Source of the DNA: Streptomyces sp. E2N166
GTDB lineage: Bacteria; Actinomycetota; Actinomycetes; Streptomycetales; Streptomycetaceae
Assembly (NCBI RefSeq): GCF_003671715.1
Contig: NZ_RAIF01000031.1
Location: forward strand, 435,689 to 499,688
DNA length: 64,000 bases
Direction: 5' to 3'
Shown here: one piece after another, positions 1 through 8,224 of the stretch
Position numbering within the stretch: the first letter of the stretch is position 1
Layout: each line of letters starts with the position of its first letter
Notes under the pieces: generated by a model
Database searches by the model: none
What the model was told of the DNA's origin: nothing
What the model saw: only the letters and a program-made list of their open reading frames with translations
Position numbers and translations under genes: made by a program

Positions 1-557
1 TTGGGGTAGCCGAGGCGTCCCACGCCCTTGACCCACTCGTCCCAGAGGCCGTCGGGCTCCGTGAAGCGGTCGGCGTGGTGGGTTCCGAGGCGGGCGTCGA
101 GGCGGAGGAGGGTGCCCAGGGCGGCGGGCTGATCGTAGTGGAGGTCGGTGCGGGGGAGGTAGTGGTCGAGGTAGGCGGTGAGGATCTCGGCGTCGGCGTG
201 GGTGCCGAGGCGGGCCAGGGCGAAGCAGTAGGCGCTGCCGGAGTAGCAGACCTCGCTGGCCAGGAGCAGGTCGCCGATGCGTGTCCGGAATCGTTCGCGG
301 CGGTCGACGCCGATCAGCCAGGCGGCGGTGAGGCGCGAGCGCCATTCGTAGCCGAGGAGGGCTTCCAGTTCCTCGTCGTTGATCGCGGCGGCGTCGTCGA
401 GTAGGTGTCGGGTGAAGCGTGTGGTGTGCCACCACCGGGGGCTCAGGTACCGCCCGCCGTTCAGTACGAGGTAGCGCGGGAGGCCCCCGTACGTCCTCGT
501 CACGTAGCTCTTGACCACATGGCCGTAGCCGATCTCCTCGGGGTGCTGGGACGGCAT
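1..557 (-). CDS. DUF6000 family protein, 3' end missing
   Basis: The gene runs off the left edge of the window, so only the first 185 codons are present. The reading starts MPSQHPEEIGYG and carries the features I associate with the DUF6000 family: a run beginning ELEALLGYEWRSRLTAAWLI near residues 55-75, then LLLASEVCYSGSAYCFALA, then a YLDHYLPR segment. The function of this family is unknown to me. The ATG at 557 was chosen because it opens the frame holding all these motifs and lies three bases after the stop of the upstream HEAT gene. An ATG at 564 overlaps that stop but is in another frame. The gene is the last visible member of a three-gene minus-strand cluster and is probably translationally coupled to it. 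Confidence 0.72.
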   Translation of the reverse strand, partial: MPSQHPEEIGYGHVVKSYVTRTYGGLPRYLVLNGGRYLSPRWWHTTRFTRHLLDDAAAINDEELEALLGYEWRSRLTAAWLIGVDRRERFRTRIGDLLLASEVCYSGSAYCFALARLGTHADAEILTAYLDHYLPRTDLHYDQPAALGTLLRLDARLGTHHADRFTEPDGLWDEWVKGVGRLGYP

Positions 558-560
558 CGG

Positions 561-1292
561 TCATCTCTCCGGGTGCAGGTCGGTACGGTCGATCCAGGTG
601 GGGGCGACGAAGATGTTGTCGCCGGCGGGGGCTTCGGAGGCTTCCAGTAGGGACCAGGTGCGGGACTCATCGACCAGGTGCTCCCAGGGCGCGGTCCAGT
701 CGAGTTCCCAGTCCAGGCCGGGGCCGGAAACGCCGTACGTGCGGCCGGCGTCCACCCGCCAGAACTGGGAGTAGAGGATCACTTGGGCGTGGTCGGCCAG
801 GTCATTGATGATCTCGGCGAAGTGGGCCGAGGGCCAGCCCGGGGCGTCGTCCTCAGCGGTGGCTCGTAGGCGCGCGGTGAGCGGTGGGACCACGGGGGTG
901 CGTGCGCCGAGTTCGGTCAGGGCCCAGCGGATGCCGACGGACTCGGTCCAGTCCGGTGGGGTCGCCCGTTCCAAGCAGGCGCGGTAGGCGCGGCGCAGGG
1001 GCTCGATGGCCCCGTCGATCTCCAGGCTCGCCAGACCCATGGCCACCCATTCGCGGACGGTCGGGTTGTCGCTGTCCAGCAGGCCGATGAGAGCGGGGCC
1101 GCAACGGGGATCGCCTACCTCCTCGAAGACCTCGATGGCGGTCAGCTGACCGAAGCCGCCGAGGGAAGGCAGGCCGTCGATGACGGCGGGTATGGCGTCG
1201 GCGCCGATCCAGATCAGCTCCGCACGGGCGTCGTAGGACTCGTCGGCCTTGCCGTCGAGCTGCTGGATGAGTGTCTCGATGTGGGAGGTCAT
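561..1292 (-). CDS. HEAT-repeat-like protein
   Basis: This encodes 243 residues starting MTSHIETLIQQLDGK. Residues 20-95 show alternating helices of the HEAT/PBS-lyase type, with RAELIWIGADAIPAVIDGL followed by GPALIGLLDSDNPTVREWVA. The C-terminal half is aromatic-rich with no motif I recognise. The start ATG at 1292 overlaps the stop of the upstream CPCC gene in an ATGA quartet, so the two are translationally coupled. HEAT-like proteins act as protein-binding scaffolds. The substrate or partner cannot be read from the sequence. The same stretch also gives a longer open frame upstream (to 1889), but that part overlaps the CPCC gene and has no credible start. Confidence 0.7.
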   Translation of the reverse strand: MTSHIETLIQQLDGKADESYDARAELIWIGADAIPAVIDGLPSLGGFGQLTAIEVFEEVGDPRCGPALIGLLDSDNPTVREWVAMGLASLEIDGAIEPLRRAYRACLERATPPDWTESVGIRWALTELGARTPVVPPLTARLRATAEDDAPGWPSAHFAEIINDLADHAQVILYSQFWRVDAGRTYGVSGPGLDWELDWTAPWEHLVDESRTWSLLEASEAPAGDNIFVAPTWIDRTDLHPER

Positions 1293-1675
1293 GACGCGGA
1301 GTGGTCCCGGCGCCAGAAAGTGGGCAGCCACCAGCAGAGCACCGAGCGGTCGGCGGGCCACGGGGCGCGGTCCTCGGCCGCCCAGTCCTCGAAGGAGTCG
1401 CGCGTCAGGTCGATGGGGCGCCAGGCGGGGTCGCGCGGTTCGTCCTCGGCCGGCGGGCGGACGTACCGAAGGCCGTGCTGGTCGCAGGCGCCGAAGTCCT
1501 GGTAGTTGCGCTGGGCCTCGATCAGGGAGACCTTGTTTGCCCCGCCGGCCATGGTGGGCCAGCGGAACTGGACCCCGTCGTCCTCCCAGAAGCAGACGGG
1601 GCAGATCTCGTACGAGCCGGGCATCGCGTCCAGCACGCGGTGCCCGCAGCACGGGCAGGGGTGGGAGTCGCTCAC
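1289..1675 (-). CDS. CPCC-type cysteine-rich protein
   Basis: The 128-residue product starts (GTG at 1675) VSDSHPCPCCGHRVLD. Cys7, Cys9 and Cys10, then Cys25 and Cys28 in the phrase ICPVCFWEDD, make the zinc-ribbon-like pattern of the Cys_rich_CPCC family. A conserved YQDFGAC segment and a tryptophan-rich C terminus follow. The GTG is preferred over an upstream in-frame ATG at 1789 because family members begin just before CPCC. The next gene starts inside its stop codon. Small CPCC proteins are, to my knowledge, often found beside SMI1-type and other suspected immunity proteins of polymorphic toxins. No toxin gene is visible here, so that role is only an inference. Confidence 0.72.
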   Translation of the reverse strand: MSDSHPCPCCGHRVLDAMPGSYEICPVCFWEDDGVQFRWPTMAGGANKVSLIEAQRNYQDFGACDQHGLRYVRPPAEDEPRDPAWRPIDLTRDSFEDWAAEDRAPWPADRSVLCWWLPTFWRRDHSAS

Positions 1676-2227
1676 CTGCGCAGTCTCCTTGCAGGCCCCG
1701 CCCGTGTGCCATGGATTTCTCTGCCTCGGCACCCCCGGCCAGTCCGCAGCCAGTCCGCAGGACACCCGTAAACGGCCGTCGGGAGCCAACGCATGTCAAC
1801 GAGGAATCCCAGGTCAGGGCCCCGTGTGGGGCTCCGCCGCAGGTCAGGATCAGTCCGCAGACATTCCGCTTCAACGTGTAGTGGGTCACGTGTCCTCACC
1901 TCGCTGATCCAGCAAATACGCAGGTCAGAGCGGGCCCGACTCTTCGGAGTCGGGCCCTTTGTTCTTCCCTCGCTGGGATTGCGCCAGGACGGATGAGGGC
2001 GACAGTGCTGGGTTTCGGACGTGCGTCGCGTGAGGGCTCCAGCCCGGAGGGCGGGAACGCGGGCCCGTGGCGCTTTTCCTACTCGTTTGACACACCGCGA
2101 GTGCGGGTGTCGTGAAGGTGAGTCCGGTCGCGGCGAGGCATCCGTCGACGATGAGGCGGGCCCCTTGACGGGTCCGGCTCCGCGGGGTCAGGCCCTCGGC
2201 CGCGCATACGGCGCGTCGGTGGAACGG
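1676..2227. other. Intergenic stretch with short interspersed repeats
   Basis: No convincing gene lies here. The decamer CAGTCCGCAG occurs three times (1740-1749, 1751-1760, 1851-1860) and the octamer CAGGTCAG three times (1810-1817, 1840-1847, 1921-1928). They are followed by a strong plus-strand terminator at 1932-1963, although no plus-strand gene precedes it. This combination suggests the 3' flank of a lost plus-strand gene. Bases 1964-2227 show nothing further. Confidence 0.5.
1932..1963 (+). terminator. Intrinsic terminator, 11-bp stem with TTCG loop
   Basis: GGGCCCGACTC (1932-1942) pairs perfectly with GAGTCGGGCCC (1947-1957) around a TTCG tetraloop, and TTTGTT follows. The T-rich side lies on the right, so it would stop rightward transcription. 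No rightward gene is visible upstream of it. Confidence 0.8.
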
Positions 2228-3097
2228 CTATTTCGTGGCCCCTTGGGCGAAGCCGTTGTAGATGTAGCGCTGGAGGAAAAGGAAGACCACGAGGGTCGGC
2301 ACGATGACGAGGACGGCTCCGGCGGAGATGTACTCCCAGTGCGCCCCGAAAGGCCCCTTGAACCGGAACAGGGCCGTTGACATGGTCCCGAGATCCTCTT
2401 GGGGCATGTAGAGGAACGGGATGTAGAAGTCGTTGTACGTGGTGATGCCCTTGATGATGACGACGGTGGCGACAGCCGGCTTCAGCAGCGGGAAGATGAT
2501 CTTCCGGTAGATGGTGAAGGAGTTGGCACCGTCGAGCCGCGCGGCCTCGTCGAGAGACCTGGGGATGCCGCGGATGAACTGCAGGAAGATGTAGATGGCC
2601 ACGATGTCGGTGCCCATGTACAGGAGGACCGGGGCCCACCGGGTGTTGAACAGCCCGAAGCTGTTGACGACCTGGAAGGTGGCGACCTGTGTCGTCACGG
2701 CCGGCACCAGCGTGGCGATCAGGAACAGGGCCATGACGAGCTTCTTGAAGCGGAAATCGAAGCGGTCGATGGCGTACGCGGTCATCGAGCCGATGATCAC
2801 GGTGCCGGTGATGGAGAACAGCAGGATGAAGGCCGTGTTGCCGAACGCCTGCAGCATGTGGCCGTCGTTGAAGGCCGTGGCGTAGTTGGAGAAGTTGAGC
2901 CAGTCGTCCGGCAGGGCCAGGGCGCCCTGGCCGTCGGAAACCTCCCCGTAGGACTTGAGCGAGGTCAGGAAGATCACGACGAGCGGCAGCAGCACCACGA
3001 GGGAGGCGACGACCAGGGACAGGTACGTCAGGGCGGTGCCGATGCGCGGACGACGGCGTGCCTTTCCCTGCGGGCGGGCGGGGGCGGTGAGGGTCAT
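2228..3097 (-). CDS. Sugar ABC transporter permease, MalG/CUT1 type
   Basis: This is a 289-residue inner-membrane permease of the carbohydrate uptake (CUT1) family. A first membrane helix near residues 20-45 follows a basic, proline-rich N terminus. The cytoplasmic EAA loop reads EAARLDGANSFTIYRKIIFP around residue 190, which is where the ATPase docks. The ATG at 3097 overlaps the TGA of the preceding permease (ATGA). With the partner permease and the binding protein it forms an importer without its own ATPase. In Streptomyces such systems usually borrow the shared ATPase MsiK. The neighbouring beta-mannosidase and mannanase make manno-oligosaccharides the likely substrate. Confidence 0.93.
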   Translation of the reverse strand: MTLTAPARPQGKARRRPRIGTALTYLSLVVASLVVLLPLVVIFLTSLKSYGEVSDGQGALALPDDWLNFSNYATAFNDGHMLQAFGNTAFILLFSITGTVIIGSMTAYAIDRFDFRFKKLVMALFLIATLVPAVTTQVATFQVVNSFGLFNTRWAPVLLYMGTDIVAIYIFLQFIRGIPRSLDEAARLDGANSFTIYRKIIFPLLKPAVATVVIIKGITTYNDFYIPFLYMPQEDLGTMSTALFRFKGPFGAHWEYISAGAVLVIVPTLVVFLFLQRYIYNGFAQGATK

Positions 3098-4074
3098 ACG
3101 AGATCCACCTTCTCGTCGGGTACGAGGCGGCGCTGGATCCAGGTGATCACCAGGATGATCGCCAGCAGTACCACCGCGCAGGCCGAGGCCAGGCCGGTCT
3201 TGTTGAACTGGAAGGCGAACTTCACCGTCTGGATGACGAACGTCGAGGTCTCCGTCGCACCGCCGGTCATGATGTACGGGATCTCGAAGACGGAGAGGGA
3301 GCCGGAGATCGCCAGGATGACGCTCAGGCTCAGCACCGGCCGGATGCTCGGCGCGATGATGTGCATGAACTGCTGCCAGCGGCTCGCGCCGTCCAGCTGG
3401 GCGGCCTCGTAGAGTTCGCCCGGGATCGACTGGATGGCGCCGAGGAACAGCACGAAGTTCAGGCCGGTGAAGCGCCAGACGGACACGCCGGCCATGGACG
3501 TGTTGGCCGACTCCGGAGTGCCCAGCCAGGCGTGGTCGGTGCCGACGCCGAACCAGGACAGGACCGAGTCGAGTGTGCCGCCGTCCTGGAAGAAGTACAG
3601 GAAGACGAAGCCGATCGCGACGCCGTTGATCAGGTACGGGAAGAACAGGATGCCCTTGAAGAGATTCCTGAAGCGCAGGTCGAAGCTGAGGACGGCGGCG
3701 AAGTACAGGGCGATGACGATCTGTACGACGGACGCCGCCAGGTAGTAGAAGCTCACCGCGAACACCCGGAAGAGTTCGGGACGGGTGAAGATCTCGGTGT
3801 AGTTCTCCGTGCCGACGTAGTCGCGGTCGGGGCTGACGCCGTCCCAGTCGGTGAAGCTGTAGTAGATCATGTTGCCCACCGGCACGTAGGTGAACGTGAT
3901 CAGCAGGGCGAGGGGGGCCAGCAGGAACAGCCACGGCGTGATCCTGCGCATCGGCCGGTCGCGCCACGAGGCGCCGGCCCGCGCGCGGTGCCGGGAGCCT
4001 TGCTTGCCGGATGGGCCCGGCTCGGCGGCCGGGGCGGGCGGTGACGCGGTCGAGACGGTTCGGGTTCGGGTCAT
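3094..4074 (-). CDS. Sugar ABC transporter permease, MalF/CUT1 type
   Basis: The 326-residue product begins with about 45 cytoplasmic residues, then a first helix around residues 47-70 starting PWLFLLAPLALLI. Further hydrophobic segments and the EAA loop EAAQLDGASRWQQFMHIIAP (near residue 225) follow. Start ATG at 4074 is followed by a plausible membrane protein of normal family length. It lies downstream of the binding-protein gene and overlaps the second permease by four bases. It is taken to import mannan-derived oligosaccharides because of its neighbours. The sequence itself does not define the sugar. Confidence 0.93.
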   Translation of the reverse strand: MTRTRTVSTASPPAPAAEPGPSGKQGSRHRARAGASWRDRPMRRITPWLFLLAPLALLITFTYVPVGNMIYYSFTDWDGVSPDRDYVGTENYTEIFTRPELFRVFAVSFYYLAASVVQIVIALYFAAVLSFDLRFRNLFKGILFFPYLINGVAIGFVFLYFFQDGGTLDSVLSWFGVGTDHAWLGTPESANTSMAGVSVWRFTGLNFVLFLGAIQSIPGELYEAAQLDGASRWQQFMHIIAPSIRPVLSLSVILAISGSLSVFEIPYIMTGGATETSTFVIQTVKFAFQFNKTGLASACAVVLLAIILVITWIQRRLVPDEKVDLV

Positions 4075-4184
4075 TGCGGAGCCAGGGCCTTTCGTCGTCC
4101 GCTGAGGGCACTGGGTGCCGGGTCCCGTTCACCGGGGCGGTGGGGAGAGGACCCGGCGGGTGCTGGGTTCAGGCGGGTGCCGGG

Positions 4185-5507
4185 TCAGGAACCGACGGTC
4201 TGCCTGGCCTCGGACCAGCGCTTGTTCAGCTCGTCGAAATAGCCCTGGAGCGACCCGTCGGTGGCGCCGCGGGCGATGTCGATGAGCTTCTTGCGGTAGT
4301 CCGGCTTGTTGAGTCCGATCTCGGAGGCGTTGTCGATGGCGTCCACCTCGGCCGTCCGGGCCGCGGAGCGCTCGATCATCTTGACATCGTTGTCAACATA
4401 GCTCTTGAGGGTCTCCGGCATCCCCTGGGACTTCAGGGCGGAGACGGCGCCCTCCTTGGCCGCGTACCCGGACTTCTCGGTGAACCAGTCGATCCACGCC
4501 CGTGCGGCTTCCTTGTGGCCGGAGTGGATGTTGACGGCCTGCTGGTAGTCGGAGACCAGAGTGGAGCAGAACTCGCCGTCCTTCTGGGACGGGAGGGGCA
4601 TGAAGCCGATGTCGTCGGGATTCTGGCCGGCCTTCTCGGCCGCGTCCCGCATCTGGTTGATGGCCCAGGAGCCGAGCACCATGCTGCCCACCTTGCCCTT
4701 GGCCAGGAGGGTCTTGGAGCTCTCCCAGTTGGTGGTGGCCGGGTCCTTCTCCGACAGCTTCTCGTGGACGATGTCGTGGAGCAGGGTGTCGAGGGCGTTG
4801 AGGTCGTTGCCCTCGGCCCACGGCTTGTCCATGTCGGCGAGCTTGTCGTGGCCCTGGGTGTCGCAGCTGACGGAGCCGACACTGTTGGTCCAGGGGCTTT
4901 CGAGCGGCCAGCCGTCCTTGAAGTTGGTGTAGTACGGGGTCGCCCCGGTCTTGTCCTTGACCGCTTTGAGGTCGTCGAGGAACTGTTCGGTCGTCGTCGG
5001 CCAGTCGGCGATCCCGGCCTTCTTCCACAGCGCCTTGTTGTAGACCAGGCCGTTGGCGGTTCCGAAGGTGGCGATGCCGTAGGTCTTGCCGTCGACGTCG
5101 GTCTTGTCGGTGAAGCGGTAGATGGGCTTCATCGACGAGGTCTCGCCGAGCGGCGCGAAGAACTTGGGGTAGTCGCCCTTGGCGACCGCCGACGGAATCA
5201 GCAGGACGTCGCCGTAGTCCTCCGTGTTCATACGGATCTTCACCTCCCCCTCGTAGTCGGTGAGGCCCTCGAACTCGACCTTCACGTCGGGGTAGGTCTC
5301 GTTGAACTCGGTGGCGTACTTCTTCATCGTCCCGTCCTCGACGAGGTCGGTGCGATTGGTGAGCACGGTGATGTCCCCCGAGACGCCGTCCGGGTTCACC
5401 GGCGCGGCCGCGGTCTCGCCGGCGTCCGCGCCGCCCCCTCCGCTGCACCCCGCAACGGTCAGCATCGCGGTGGCGAGCAGTGCGACGCTCAGCGTCCTCT
5501 TCCCCAT
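4185..5507 (-). CDS. Extracellular sugar-binding lipoprotein of CUT1 importer
   Basis: A 440-residue solute-binding protein. The ATG at 5507 has AAAGGAGC seven bases upstream. The signal peptide ends in a lipobox with the acylated cysteine at residue 21 (LTVAGC), followed by a glycine-rich linker. The mature part has the family-1 extracellular binding fold (ITVLTNRTD near the N terminus, GSWAINQMRD around residue 280). It captures sugars outside the membrane and delivers them to the two permeases downstream. It is divergently transcribed from the beta-mannosidase gene across a 272-bp region containing two matching palindromes. A perfect copy of the 14-mer TGACATCGTTGTCA lies inside the gene at 4382-4395. 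Confidence 0.93.
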   Translation of the reverse strand: MGKRTLSVALLATAMLTVAGCSGGGGADAGETAAAPVNPDGVSGDITVLTNRTDLVEDGTMKKYATEFNETYPDVKVEFEGLTDYEGEVKIRMNTEDYGDVLLIPSAVAKGDYPKFFAPLGETSSMKPIYRFTDKTDVDGKTYGIATFGTANGLVYNKALWKKAGIADWPTTTEQFLDDLKAVKDKTGATPYYTNFKDGWPLESPWTNSVGSVSCDTQGHDKLADMDKPWAEGNDLNALDTLLHDIVHEKLSEKDPATTNWESSKTLLAKGKVGSMVLGSWAINQMRDAAEKAGQNPDDIGFMPLPSQKDGEFCSTLVSDYQQAVNIHSGHKEAARAWIDWFTEKSGYAAKEGAVSALKSQGMPETLKSYVDNDVKMIERSAARTAEVDAIDNASEIGLNKPDYRKKLIDIARGATDGSLQGYFDELNKRWSEARQTVGS

Positions 5508-5578
5508 GTGCCCAGCTCCTTTCCAAGGATTACGGCTCGGGCTCCGGTGGTGGTTGACGGTGACTATGTCAGTCGGCC

Positions 5579-5713
5579 GTGAACCGGTAAAGCTTCCCAA
5601 TCCTTCGCGATACTCAATCGTTACACTAGGTGAGGGCTTCGGCCGTAGAGCCCCTGTATTGACTGGGTGCGCGAGGGAGGTCCTGTCAGGCAAAGAGGGC
5701 TAGACCGGTTCAC
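5579..5713. promoter_or_regulatory. Two facing CCGG-centred operator-like sites
   Basis: GTGAACCGGT lies at 5579-5588 and its exact reverse complement ACCGGTTCAC at 5704-5713, 121 bp apart between the CCGG centres. CCGG- or CG-centred palindromes are typical of LacI-family operators. The pair flanks the divergent promoters of the sugar-binding protein gene and the beta-mannosidase gene, and a LacI-type regulator gene follows the latter. Looping repression by that regulator is a reasonable inference. No clear -35/-10 pair is visible. Confidence 0.55.
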
Positions 5714-5779
5714 TTGTGTGGGGTTAGGTTGAGCCGCGTTGCATACGACACGGGGTCCGTCCCGCCGAAGGAGCCGTAC

Positions 5780-8224
5780 ATGAAGGAAGTCGTCCCGCTC
5801 GCCGAGGGCTGGAGCCTCCGCCATCGCGAGAACCTGCTGCCCGCCCAGGTCCCCGGCTGTGTCCACACCGATCTGCTCACGGCCGGCCTGATCCCGGACC
5901 CCTTCCTCGGCGCCAACGAGACCGACGTGGCCTGGGTCGGCAGGCGTGCCTGGACCTACGTCCGCGACCTGCGGGCCACCGACACTGCCGGGGAGGAGGA
6001 GTACGAACGGACGGACCTGGTCTTCGACGGCCTGGACACCGCCGCGACCATCACCCTGGGCGGGCGCGAACTGGGCCGCACCCGAAACATGCACCGGCGC
6101 CACCGTTTCGACGTCACCGGTCGCCACGGGCTCCTGGCGGTGGAGTTCGCCTCCGCCTACGACGAGGCGGCCTCGGTGCGGGCACTGACGGGTGAGCGGC
6201 CCAACGTCTACCCGGAGCCGTTCCAGTACATCCGCAAGATGGCGTGCAGTTTCGGCTGGGACTGGGGGCCGACCCTGGTGACGGCCGGCATCTGGCGCCC
6301 GGTCCGGCTGGAGCGCTGGTCGACGGCCCGGCTGGCCGACGTACGCCCGCTGGTGACGGTCGACGACGCCACGGGCCGCGTCGAGGTGCGCGTCGAGGTC
6401 GAGCGCACCGCGCAGGGGACGGCCCGCTCGCTCGCCGTGCGTGCCACCGTCGGGGACGGCCTCGCCGAGGCGCGCGGTGCCGTGGAGGGGACCCACGCCG
6501 TGCTGACGCTGGAGGTGCCCGACGTGTCCCTGTGGTGGCCTCGCGGCTACGGCGACCAGCCCCTGTACGACCTGGAACTCGCGCTGATCGAGGACGGTGG
6601 CGGTTCCGAAGAACGACCCCTCGACGTCTGGCACCGGCGCGTCGGCTTCCGGACCGTGGAGCTGGACCGTTCGGCGGACGAGCACGGCACCGGATTCACC
6701 CTCGTCGTCAACGGAGAACGGATCTTCGCGCGCGGGGTCAACTGGATCCCCGACGACGTGTTCCCGTCCCGGATCACACCGGAGCGCTACCGCGCCCGGT
6801 TGCGTCAGACGGCCGGCGCTGGCGTGGACCTGGTGCGGATCTGGGGCGGCGGCATCTATGAGGACGACGCCTTCTACGACGCCTGCGACGAGCTGGGCCT
6901 CATGGTCTGGCAGGACTTCCTCTTCGCCTGCGCGGCCTACCCGGAGGAGCAGCCGCTGCGCGGGGAGGTCGAGGCCGAGGCGCGCGACAACGTTGTCCGA
7001 CTGATGCCGCACCCGTCGCTCGTGCTGTGGAACGGCAACAACGAGAACCTGTGGGGCTTCCGCGACTGGGACTGGGAACCAGAACTGCGGGGCGACTCCT
7101 GGGGCGGCGGCTACTACCTGGACCTGCTCCCGCGGATCGTCGCCGAACTCGACCCCACCCGGCCCTACGCCGCCGGCAGCCCCTGGTCGGGCTCCTGGGA
7201 CCATCACCCCAACGACCCGGCCCACGGCACCCACCACTCCTGGGAGGTCTGGAACCGCCGGGACTACACCGAGTACCGCGACTCGGTGCCCCGGTTCGTG
7301 TCGGAGTTCGGGTGGCAGGCGCCGCCCGCGATGGCGACCCTGCGCCGCGCGCTGCCCGGCGAGCGGCTCGCGCCCGATTCGCCCGGCATGCTGCACCACC
7401 AGAAGGCCGAGGACGGCAACGGCAAGCTGAACCGGGGCGTGGCACGTCACTTCGTGCTGCCCGAGGACGACTTCGACCGCTGGCACTACCTCACTCAGGT
7501 CGTGCAGGCCCGGGCGATCGCCACCGGGATCGAGCACTGGCGCTCGCACTGGCCGGTGTGCGCGGGCACGGTCGTCTGGCAGATCAACGACTGCTGGCCG
7601 GTCAGCTCCTGGTCGGCCATCGACGGTGACGGCCGGCTCAAGCCCCTCTACCACGAATTGCGCCGTGTCTACGCGGACCGGCTGCTCACGCTGCGGCCCG
7701 GGGAGGGCGACGACGGCCCGGTGCTCGCCGTCGTCAACCAGTCCGCCGAGCCCTGGCAGGCGCGCGTGGCCCTGCGTCGGCTGCGGGCGGACGGCACCGG
7801 GGTGGCCGAGGACGTGCTCGACGTGACCGTCCCCGCTCGTTCGGTGCACCGGCAGTCCGTGCCGCAGGACCTGGCACCCGCTCCGCGTAGCGCCAAGGAG
7901 TTCCTTGTCGCCGACAGTGAGGAACTGCGCAGTGTGCACCTGGCGGTCACGGACCGGGAGTTCGCCTACCCGCTTCCGGACTATGACGTGGCCGTTGAGT
8001 CTCCGATGGGTGCCGGGACGGGTACTGTCGAAGTCGTGGTAACCGCACACACCCTCGTACGCGATCTCCTCCTGCAGGCCGACCGGCTCGGACCCGACGC
8101 GGTCTGCGACACCGGACTGCGCACCCTGCTCCCCGGGGAACAGCTCCGGCTGCGGGTCACCGGCGCGGCCGAGACGGGGGCCAACGCCGTGCGAGCGGCA
8201 CTGTTCTGCGTGGAACCGGCGTGA
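5780..8224 (+). CDS. Beta-mannosidase, glycoside hydrolase family 2
   Basis: An 814-residue cytoplasmic enzyme expected to release mannose from the non-reducing end of manno-oligosaccharides. The ATG at 5780 is preceded by GAAGGAG. The product has the GH2 layout: an N-terminal sugar-binding beta domain (residues about 1-175), an immunoglobulin-like domain (about 180-300) and a TIM barrel. The motif WNGNNEN carries the predicted acid/base Glu422, and FVSEFGW the predicted nucleophile Glu509. WGGG at about residue 355 and GWDWGP near residue 157 are also typical of beta-mannosidases. There is no signal peptide, so it probably acts on imported oligomers. Its stop codon overlaps the GTG of the LacI regulator gene. 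Confidence 0.93.
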   Translation: MKEVVPLAEGWSLRHRENLLPAQVPGCVHTDLLTAGLIPDPFLGANETDVAWVGRRAWTYVRDLRATDTAGEEEYERTDLVFDGLDTAATITLGGRELGRTRNMHRRHRFDVTGRHGLLAVEFASAYDEAASVRALTGERPNVYPEPFQYIRKMACSFGWDWGPTLVTAGIWRPVRLERWSTARLADVRPLVTVDDATGRVEVRVEVERTAQGTARSLAVRATVGDGLAEARGAVEGTHAVLTLEVPDVSLWWPRGYGDQPLYDLELALIEDGGGSEERPLDVWHRRVGFRTVELDRSADEHGTGFTLVVNGERIFARGVNWIPDDVFPSRITPERYRARLRQTAGAGVDLVRIWGGGIYEDDAFYDACDELGLMVWQDFLFACAAYPEEQPLRGEVEAEARDNVVRLMPHPSLVLWNGNNENLWGFRDWDWEPELRGDSWGGGYYLDLLPRIVAELDPTRPYAAGSPWSGSWDHHPNDPAHGTHHSWEVWNRRDYTEYRDSVPRFVSEFGWQAPPAMATLRRALPGERLAPDSPGMLHHQKAEDGNGKLNRGVARHFVLPEDDFDRWHYLTQVVQARAIATGIEHWRSHWPVCAGTVVWQINDCWPVSSWSAIDGDGRLKPLYHELRRVYADRLLTLRPGEGDDGPVLAVVNQSAEPWQARVALRRLRADGTGVAEDVLDVTVPARSVHRQSVPQDLAPAPRSAKEFLVADSEELRSVHLAVTDREFAYPLPDYDVAVESPMGAGTGTVEVVVTAHTLVRDLLLQADRLGPDAVCDTGLRTLLPGEQLRLRVTGAAETGANAVRAALFCVEPA

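Noticed and set aside
561..1889. 442-codon version of the HEAT-like gene
   Set aside because: Residues before the ATG at 1292 overlap the CPCC gene in another frame and have no family resemblance or ribosome site.
1676..1931. Possible tRNA or attachment site in the repeat-rich gap
   Set aside because: No cloverleaf or tRNA 3' end could be built. Only short direct repeats are present.
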